64,000 bases of DNA from JALOKP01 sp963800865 (GTDB taxonomy: Bacteria > Acidobacteriota > Polarisedimenticolia > J045), in assembly GCA_963800865.1 (NCBI GenBank), contig CAWDCL010000004.1, positions 682,001 through 746,000 of the forward strand. Reading direction: 5' to 3'. This document shows positions 56,344-64,000 of this stretch, piece by piece. Position 1 is the first letter of the stretch. Each line of letters starts with the position of its first letter. A program made the translations under genes and the position numbers. The notes beneath the pieces are model-generated. The model did not search any database. It saw only the letters and a list, made by a program, of their open reading frames with translations, and was not told the DNA's origin.

Positions 56344-57587
56344 ATCCCGTACTTCTCGATGATCCCCTTCTTGTCCAGCCCGAGGATCCCGTACTTCGCC
56401 CCGATCTTCTTGAACGCGAGGAGCGCCTGCTCCAACTGCGGGATCTCGTGGTCGGCCGACATCTGGGTCCGGATCCGGGCCTGCCCCGCGGGGACGACCG
56501 GGAAGAAGAACCCGATCACGTAGATCCCCTCGTAGAACAGGTCGCGCGCGATGTCCTGGCTCAGCTTGGCGTTGAACAGCATGACCGGGACGATCGGGCT
56601 GTCGCCGTCCTTGATGACGAGGCCGATCTCCCTGAGCCCCTTCCGCCAGAAGTGCTGGTTGCGCTCCAGCTTGTCGCGCCGCTCGGTGCTCTGGCCGAGG
56701 ATCTCCAGCACCTTGAGCGCGCCGTAGGCGATCGGCGGCGCGACCGCGTTGCTGAAGAGGTACGGCCGCGCCTTCTGCCGGCACAGCTCGACGATCTCGC
56801 GGCGGCCCGAGACGCAGCCGCCGGACGCCCCACCGAGCCCCTTGCCCAGCGTGGTCGTGATGATGTCGATCTTGCCCATCACGCCGAAGTGCTCGTGCGT
56901 GCCGCGGCCGGTCTTCCCGATGAAGCCCGAGGCGTGGGAGTCGTCCAGGAAGACGAGCGCGCCGTACTGCTCGGCCAGCGCGCAGATCCGGTCCATCGGC
57001 GCCAGGTCGCCGTCCATCGAGAAGACGCCGTCGGTGATGATCACCTTGACGCGCTTGTCGGCGTGCTCCTGGAGCTTGTCCTCGAGGTGGGCCATGTCGC
57101 CGTGCTTGTAGGTGTCGTGCATCGCCTTGGCCAGGCGGATCCCGTCGATGATCGAAGCGTGAACCAGCCGGTCGCTGATCATCACGTCCTCGGGGCCCAG
57201 GATCGCCTCGAAGACGCCGGCGTTGGCGTCCAGGCAGCTCGGGAAGAGGATCGTGTCCTCGGTCCCCAGGAACTCGGTCAGCTTGTGCTCGAGCGTGCGG
57301 TGGACGTCCTGCGTGCCGCAGATGAAGCGGACCGAGGACATTCCGTAGCCGCGCTCGTCCAGCCCGCGGTGGGCGGCGGCGACGACCTCGGGGTGCGACG
57401 ACAGGCCAAGATAGTTGTTGGAGCAGAGGTTGATCACCTCGCGCGGCGGGGCGTCGGCCGGGAACTCGACCGAGATGTGCGAAGACTGCGGCGAGTGGAT
57501 GTACCGCTCCTGCTTGAACAGCCCCTTCTCCTGCAGGTCGGCCAGCGTCGCCTGCCAGGTTTCCTTGACGGCAGCCGGATAGGCCAT
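56340..57587 (-). CDS. Alpha-oxoamine synthase (Kbl/SPT-like PLP enzyme), first copy
   Basis: 415 residues from ATG 57587. It has the fold-type I PLP lysine in DIITTTLGKGLGG, the nucleotide-binding DGDLAPMD region and FLDDSHASGFIG, and RGYGMSSVRFICGTQD near the start. It resembles glycine C-acetyltransferase (kbl) and serine palmitoyltransferase. Compared with the second copy it has a slightly longer N-terminus and a C-terminal extension (GLDKKGIIEKYGM). It starts three bases after an acyl carrier protein gene, so an acyl-ACP rather than acyl-CoA donor is likely. Confidence 0.9.
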   Translation of the reverse strand: MAYPAAVKETWQATLADLQEKGLFKQERYIHSPQSSHISVEFPADAPPREVINLCSNNYLGLSSHPEVVAAAHRGLDERGYGMSSVRFICGTQDVHRTLEHKLTEFLGTEDTILFPSCLDANAGVFEAILGPEDVMISDRLVHASIIDGIRLAKAMHDTYKHGDMAHLEDKLQEHADKRVKVIITDGVFSMDGDLAPMDRICALAEQYGALVFLDDSHASGFIGKTGRGTHEHFGVMGKIDIITTTLGKGLGGASGGCVSGRREIVELCRQKARPYLFSNAVAPPIAYGALKVLEILGQSTERRDKLERNQHFWRKGLREIGLVIKDGDSPIVPVMLFNAKLSQDIARDLFYEGIYVIGFFFPVVPAGQARIRTQMSADHEIPQLEQALLAFKKIGAKYGILGLDKKGIIEKYGM

Positions 57588-57589
57588 GG

Positions 57590-57835
57590 CTACGCCCCCT
57601 TCTGGAACTTCTGGACCAGCGCGATGATCGAGGTGACGGAGTCGAACGCCTCGGGCGAGGCCTCCTCGTCGGGGATGCTGATCGCGTACTTCTTCTCGAG
57701 GAACCGCTTGAGGCTGACCATGCTGAAGCTGTCCACGATGCCGGACGAGATCAGCTTGGTGTTCTCGTCGAGCGGCATGTCGTCGTCGTCTTCCAGGTAT
57801 TCCTTGCGGATGTAGTCCAGGATCATCTCTTTCAC
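57590..57835 (-). CDS. Acyl carrier protein
   Basis: 81 residues, acidic. The phosphopantetheine serine is in the GIVDSFSM motif, and helix II/III lines VSLKRFLEKKYAISIPDEEASPEAFDSVTSII are typical. It is dedicated (not the fatty acid synthase ACP, which is usually with fab genes) and lies between the CoA ligase and the AOS gene on the same strand. Confidence 0.92.
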   Translation of the reverse strand: MKEMILDYIRKEYLEDDDDMPLDENTKLISSGIVDSFSMVSLKRFLEKKYAISIPDEEASPEAFDSVTSIIALVQKFQKGA

Positions 57836-57848
57836 GTGGGCCTCCGTC

Positions 57849-59552
<1,704 letters not shown>

Positions 59553-59792
59553 ACTCCCTCCTCCCGTGCGGTAGAGCACGACCGGCGCCCGGCCGCCTGG
59601 TGGGGGAGGGGACGGACCCACAAAGTCTAACACTCCGGTAAGCCGCCCGGAAGCCGCCCCGACCGGGCGAAACCGGCGCGAAACGGGGCCCCAGTCCGCC
59701 GCGGGAGGGTGGTCGCCGGGCCGCGGCGGGGCGACAATGGCCGGCCTTTCCTCCCCCCCGGGACACTCGTCCTCGCGAGGACACCCGCAGCG

Positions 59793-60983
59793 ATGTACGG
59801 ACACCTCAAGGACCACCTGACGACCGAACTGTCCGCGATCCGGAGCTCCGGGCTCTGGAAGAGCGAGCGGATCATCACCAGCCCGCAGGGGCCGGAGATC
59901 ACGCTCGACAGCGGCCAGTCGGTCCTGAACTTCTGCGCCAACAACTACCTCGGGCTGTCGGGTGCGCCGTGGCTGGTCGAGGCCGCCCAGGCGGTGCTCA
60001 AGGACCGCGGCTACGGCATGTCCTCCGTCCGCTTCATCTGCGGCACGCAGGATATCCACCGCGAGCTGGAGCAGCGGATCGCGGAGTTCGTCGGCCAGGA
60101 CGACGCGATCCTCTACGCCGCGGCGTTCGACGCCAACGGCGGGGTCTTCGAGCCGCTGCTGGGCGAGGACGACGCGATCATCGCCGACCGCCTGAACCAC
60201 GCCTCGATCATCGACGGCGTGCGGCTCTGCAAGGCGCGGCGCTTCGTCTACAAGCACAACGACATGGACGAGCTGGAGTCGAAGCTGCAGCAGGCCCGCT
60301 GGTGCCGCTTCCGGCTGATCGCCACCGACGGCGTCTTCTCGATGGACGGCGACCTCGCGCCGCTGCCCGACATCTGCGCGCTGGCCGAGCGCTACGACGC
60401 GCTGGTCATGGTGGACGACTGTCACGCCACCGGTTTCATCGGCAAGCACGGGCGCGGGACGGCCGAGCACTGGGGCGTGACCGGACGGGTGGACATCACG
60501 ACGGGGACGTTCGGCAAGGCGCTGGGCGGCGGCCAGGGCGGCTTCACCGCGTCGCACCGCGAGGTCGTCGACCTGCTGCGCCAGCGCTCGCGGCCCTACC
60601 TGTTCTCCAACACGCTCGTTCCGGAGGTGGTCGGCGGCTCGCTCGCGGTCCTCAAGCGCCTTTCCGAGACGACCGCGCTGCGCGACAAGCTGGAGGCCAA
60701 CACGCGCTACTTCCGCGAGCAGATCGCCGAGCTGGGGTTCGAGATCAAGCCGGGCTGGACGCCGATCATCCCGGTCATGCTCCACGACGCGGTGCTGGCG
60801 CAGAAGGTCGCGGCCGACCTGCTCGACGAGGGGATCTACGTGATCGGCTTCTTCTACCCGGTGGTCGCGATGGGCGAGGCGCGGATCCGCGTGCAGATCT
60901 CCGCCGCGCACGAGCGCGAGCACCTCGACCGCTGCCTCGCGGGGTTCGCGAAGGTGGGGCGGCGGCACGGAGTGATATCGTAG
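59793..60983 (+). CDS. kbl: Glycine C-acetyltransferase-like alpha-oxoamine synthase, second copy
   Basis: 396 residues from ATG 59793, the usual kbl length. PLP lysine in DITTGTFGKALGG; DGVFSMDGDLAPLPD and MVDDCHATGFIGKHGRG are present. It closely resembles the first copy over its length but lacks the C-terminal extension. It might be the catabolic 2-amino-3-ketobutyrate CoA ligase (threonine degradation), although no tdh gene is adjacent. It points away from the ACP operon and shares its upstream region. Confidence 0.9.
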   Translation: MYGHLKDHLTTELSAIRSSGLWKSERIITSPQGPEITLDSGQSVLNFCANNYLGLSGAPWLVEAAQAVLKDRGYGMSSVRFICGTQDIHRELEQRIAEFVGQDDAILYAAAFDANGGVFEPLLGEDDAIIADRLNHASIIDGVRLCKARRFVYKHNDMDELESKLQQARWCRFRLIATDGVFSMDGDLAPLPDICALAERYDALVMVDDCHATGFIGKHGRGTAEHWGVTGRVDITTGTFGKALGGGQGGFTASHREVVDLLRQRSRPYLFSNTLVPEVVGGSLAVLKRLSETTALRDKLEANTRYFREQIAELGFEIKPGWTPIIPVMLHDAVLAQKVAADLLDEGIYVIGFFYPVVAMGEARIRVQISAAHEREHLDRCLAGFAKVGRRHGVIS

Positions 60984-61009
60984 GGCGCGATGGACGCGGG
61001 AGATCACGC

Positions 61010-61687
61010 GTGAGCCTGCTCGACTCGGCCTGGGCCGCCTGCCGGGCGCTGAGCGCCCGGGTGCGCGGCGGTGCGGACGCCGCCGGAACGGCCGGAGCAG
61101 TGCCGAACGGGAGCGACGCGGAGCCCGTCTCCGACGACCGTGTGCCGACCGACTTCGACGAGATCGAACGCCTGCTCCTCGCGTCGGAGAAGCACGCCCC
61201 GGCCGACCGCCGCGTCGCGGACGGGATGGTCTGGCTGGCCGGGCAGCGCGCCGAGGCCGGTCAGCTCGAGGAGGCCTACCGCCTGCTCCACCGGGCGATC
61301 GCGATCCGCGAGCGCGCCGGCCGCCAGGGAGGGCGCGGCATCACCCGCACGATGGAGGCGCTCTCGAACGTCGCGGCCCAGATGGGACGCTACGACGAGG
61401 CGCTCGAGATGCGGCGCCGGACGCTGCGCAACCGGGAGAAGATCCACGGCCCGAACCACCCCGAGGTCGCGTACGGGCTGGCCCAGCTGTCGAACCTCCT
61501 GTGGGAGATGGGACAGACCCGCGCCGCGTGGGAGTGCCACCGCGGCGCGATCGACATGGTGCGCGAGGCGCCGGTCGGCCAGATCCCGGCGGAGCTGCGC
61601 GAGGCGCTGCGGGACTTCCCGGGCCGGAACGGCGACGGGCGCCCGCACCCGCCCCGGATGCCGCGGTCCGAGATCGGCCTCAACTGA
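61010..61687 (+). CDS. Tetratricopeptide-repeat protein, unknown
   Basis: 225 residues from GTG 61010 (GGGAG upstream, 12 bases away). The N-terminal 50 residues are low-complexity. Three TPR-like units follow: QLEEAYRLLHRAIAIRERAG, RTMEALSNVAAQMGRYDEALEMRRRTLRNREKIHG (a Kinesin light chain-type TPR) and VAYGLAQLSNLLWEMGQTRAAWECHRGAIDM. No signal peptide. Its role is unknown. Confidence 0.75.
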   Translation: MSLLDSAWAACRALSARVRGGADAAGTAGAVPNGSDAEPVSDDRVPTDFDEIERLLLASEKHAPADRRVADGMVWLAGQRAEAGQLEEAYRLLHRAIAIRERAGRQGGRGITRTMEALSNVAAQMGRYDEALEMRRRTLRNREKIHGPNHPEVAYGLAQLSNLLWEMGQTRAAWECHRGAIDMVREAPVGQIPAELREALRDFPGRNGDGRPHPPRMPRSEIGLN

Positions 61688-61842
61688 CGGTGGACGCAGG
61701 CCCGGCGGAGCCTCGTGCCGAGGGCCGCCGCCCCGGGCGACCGGCGAAGCCGGGGGGTCTAGCCCGCCGGCGAGGTTCGGCGTACCTTCCTGCGGTCTCC
61801 AGCGCCCGCCGGGGGACAGCCGAAGACGAAAGCGCCCGGATC

Positions 61843-63485
61843 GTGACCGTTCCGCTGCGTGCCAGGCTCTCGAATCGACGCGCCCTCGTCGCGCTGGCGT
61901 GGGTGGCGTGCGGGAGCATCCTGCTCGCCGGGGCGGCTCCCCCCGAGTCGGTCGTCGTCGGCGATCGGACGGTGATCGTCGACAAGGACATCTCTTCCGC
62001 CGCGGCCTCCGCGCTGTCCGTGAACGATGCCCTGCGCGAGGCGAGCCGCGTGCGCCCGCGCGTCGCCCCGCGCCTCGCCGACTGGATCGAGCGGGCCACG
62101 AGCGGCGAGCGGGCCGTGGTCCTGCGCGTCGATCCGGAGGCCGGGCTGGAGCTCGTGGAGATCGATCGCGCCGAGGCCGCGGAGCTCGCGCGTGCCGCCG
62201 GCCCCGGCACCCGGCTCGAGCTGCTGGCCGAGCGCGAGCCGGCGCTGCGCTGGGTTCGACCGACGCTCGGCATCGCGCGCGCCTGGAAGATCGCCGGTCA
62301 CGGCGAAGGGGTGAGGGTCGGCCTGGTCGAGATCGGCGGGCTCGGCCGGACGACCGACACGGTGATCCCGTTCCTGCGCTACGGCGGCTGCGCCGACACG
62401 TGGCACGCCACGATGGTCGGCGGCGTGATCGCCCTGCGCCCGGCCGCGACGTGGAACCGCTCGTACGAGGGGATCGCGTCGTCCGTGCGGCTGCTCGACG
62501 CCGGCGCCTGCTCGGCCCGCGACCGCGACCTGTTCGCCGCGATCGACTGGGCCCTGGCCCAGGGCGCGACGGTGCTGAACCTCTCGTGGGGCGCGCCGAC
62601 CGGCGGCGCCTACGACGCGGCTGCCACTCTTGTCGACGAGATCGCCTGGAGCCGGGGCACGCTGATCGTCGCGGCCGCGGGGAACGACGGCGCGTCGGTC
62701 TGGTCGCCGGCGCTCGCGCACAGCGCGCTGGCGGTCGGAGCGACCGACGATCGCGACACCGAACGGTGCGCGACGACGCGCTCGCGGGCTTCTCGTCCTG
62801 GATCGATCCGCGCAGCGGGGGCGCTAAGCCGGAGCTGCTGGCGCCCGGGGCGGACGTGGTCACGGCGGCCCCCGGGTTCCAGGCAATGGCCCGCGCGACC
62901 GGGACGTCAGTCGCCGCGCCCGCGGTGACCGGCATCGCGGCACTCCTGCTCGGCGAGCGGCCCGAGCTGGCGGGCCACGGGCCGGCGGTCCGCGCGCTGC
63001 TGCTCGCCTCGGCGGGGCTCCAGCCCGGCGCCGGCGATGCCGACCGCGGGCCCGGAGATCGCGAGGGCGAAGGCTACCCGCGCGCCGAGTTGGCGGCGGA
63101 GAGCGCTGCGGCGGGGCGCTTCGGCTGGCAGGATCTGCGCTCCAGCGACGCCGGCACCCGGCGCACGCTGGCGACCGTGCGCCTGCGGCGCGGCCAGCAG
63201 GTCCGGGCCGCGATCGCGTGGGACCAGCCGGGCCGGTATCACGCCGCCGGCCTGGGCGCGATGGCCGACGTCGACCTGGCCCTGCTCGCGCCGAACGGCG
63301 GCCTCGTCGCCGAGAGCCGCGCGGCGGCCGGCGCCTACGAGGCGCTCGCGGCCAGGGCCCCGGTCAACGGCGACTACCGCCTGGTGGCGACCGTCTTCCG
63401 CCACGACACCCTGGATCGCGAGGGGAAGCTCCCCGGGCGCACGCCCCTCGGGTGGGCCTGGGCGGTCATCCCCTCCGACCGGTAG
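61843..63485 (+). CDS. S8 subtilisin-family protease, one frameshift
   Basis: Starts at GTG 61843; signal segment ALVALAWVACGSILLAGAAPP. The catalytic histidine lies in TWHATMVGGVIAL and the serine in ATGTSVAAPAVTGIAALL. The Asp strand reads VGLVEIGGLG, so the usual Asp of the DTG motif is not there and may be replaced by Glu. The frame breaks near 62762 with one added base; the rest, including the Ser motif and a P-domain-like tail (ending AWAVIPSDR), is in the next frame. Corrected length about 547 residues. Activity is uncertain. Confidence 0.83.
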
Positions 63486-63560
63486 CAGCCCGGCCGCCGG
63501 CCCCCCGCGGCTCCGAGGTGGGTTACCGTACGCACCGGGACGTTCCGGTGCGGAGAGCCG

Positions 63561-64000
63561 ATGGATCGACACGATAGTCCGAGCCGCCTGCGGGTCGAAG
63601 ACTTCGAGCGCCTGCTCGACGTCACGCGCGCGCTCGCCCACGAGCTGGATCTCGACGCCCTCCTGACCCACATCGTGGACGCGGCGCGGGCGCTGCTGGA
63701 CGCCGAGCGCGGCAGCGTCTTCCTCTACGACGCGAAGACCGGCGAGCTGTACACGAAGGTCGCCACCGGGAGCGGCCAGATCCGCGTCCCGCCGGGCCGC
63801 GGGATCGTCGGCGAGTGCGCCCAGACGCGGGCCGTGATCAACGTGCCCGACTGCTACGCCGACTCGCGCTTCGACCGCAGCTTCGACCAGCGCACCGGCT
63901 TCCGCACGCGCTGCCTCCTGACCGTCCCGCTCGTCGGGCATGACGACGCGCTGGTCGGCGTGATGCAGGTGCTGAACCGGCGGGGCGGCCCGTTCGGCGA
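63561..64000 (+). CDS. GAF-domain protein, N-terminal part (cut by the window end)
   Basis: ATG 63561 opens a frame that runs off the window. About 146 residues are visible: a helical lead-in (DFERLLDVTRALAHELDLDALL) and a GAF domain (THIVDAARALLDAERGSVFLYD, GRGIVGECAQTRAVINVPD, FRTRCLLTVPL). The following domain (PP2C, GGDEF, kinase or sigma-54 type) is outside. Confidence 0.88.
   Translation, partial: MDRHDSPSRLRVEDFERLLDVTRALAHELDLDALLTHIVDAARALLDAERGSVFLYDAKTGELYTKVATGSGQIRVPPGRGIVGECAQTRAVINVPDCYADSRFDRSFDQRTGFRTRCLLTVPLVGHDDALVGVMQVLNRRGGPFG

Overview
This is a 64 kb piece of a very GC-rich bacterial chromosome with no rRNA, tRNA, CRISPR, phage or intact insertion sequence that I can see. 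The organism is most likely a member of the Acidobacteriota or a close relative. That is an inference from gene content: a serine/threonine kinase with a C-terminal TolB-like propeller, secreted VWFA-type proteins, M16 peptidase pairs, NrfD-type respiratory modules, and abundant GTAG-headed palindromic repeats. No marker gene here settles the phylum.

Layout. 1-169: C-terminus of a MntP manganese exporter. 248-3947: secreted M16 peptidase pair (catalytic plus non-catalytic). 3975-4541: tandem palindromic repeat array. 4549-7302: membrane Ser/Thr kinase, broken by about six frameshifts. 7520-16969: VOC protein, MrfA-MrfB-like DNA repair helicase/exonuclease fusion, STAS protein, TPR protein, DUF1684 lipoprotein, degenerate shikimate kinase-like protein, small membrane and secreted proteins. 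17055-23426: alcohol dehydrogenase, GNAT, ABC exporter, HxlR regulator divergent from an SDR. 23465-30365: deacetylase, WG-repeat protein, acetyl-CoA hydrolase-GNAT fusion, DDAH-type amidinohydrolase, DEAD-box helicase. 30409-32834: respiratory module of tetraheme cytochrome, Fe-S protein and NrfD. 32940-37731: two divergent VWFA-type loci. 37775-40548: MetX-homoserine dehydrogenase fusion and a DUF442 phosphatase. 41185-43786: thiolase and 3-hydroxyacyl-CoA dehydrogenase. 44039-46252: phospholipid trio (YnbA-like, CdsA, PlsC). 46426-48295: exported alpha/beta hydrolase running in frame into a heptaheme cytochrome. 48728-53562: arsenic-resistance island. 53620-56094: parallel beta-helix surface protein. 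56340-60983: two alpha-oxoamine synthases around an acyl carrier protein and an acyl/acetyl-CoA synthetase. 61010-64000: TPR protein, S8 protease and the start of a GAF protein.

The most interesting systems are these. (i) A REP-like palindrome family whose GTAG head supplies the TAG stop codon of five different genes; it is also amplified as tandem arrays between convergent genes and is translated once inside a protein linker. (ii) A tightly overlapping arsenic operon that combines ACR3 with a lipoyl H-protein-like carrier, two DGC-domain metal-binding proteins, an OsmC protein and a small CxxC thioredoxin, divergent from arsR-arsF-arsG. (iii) An ACP, PLP acyltransferase and acyl-activating enzyme cluster that could make an amino-ketone lipid. 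(iv) Unusual fusions.

Many genes carry single-base frameshifts, mostly one extra base, clustered at 4.5-7.3 kb and 44-47 kb. This looks more like residual assembly error than decay, so broken genes are annotated as whole genes with the break positions given.
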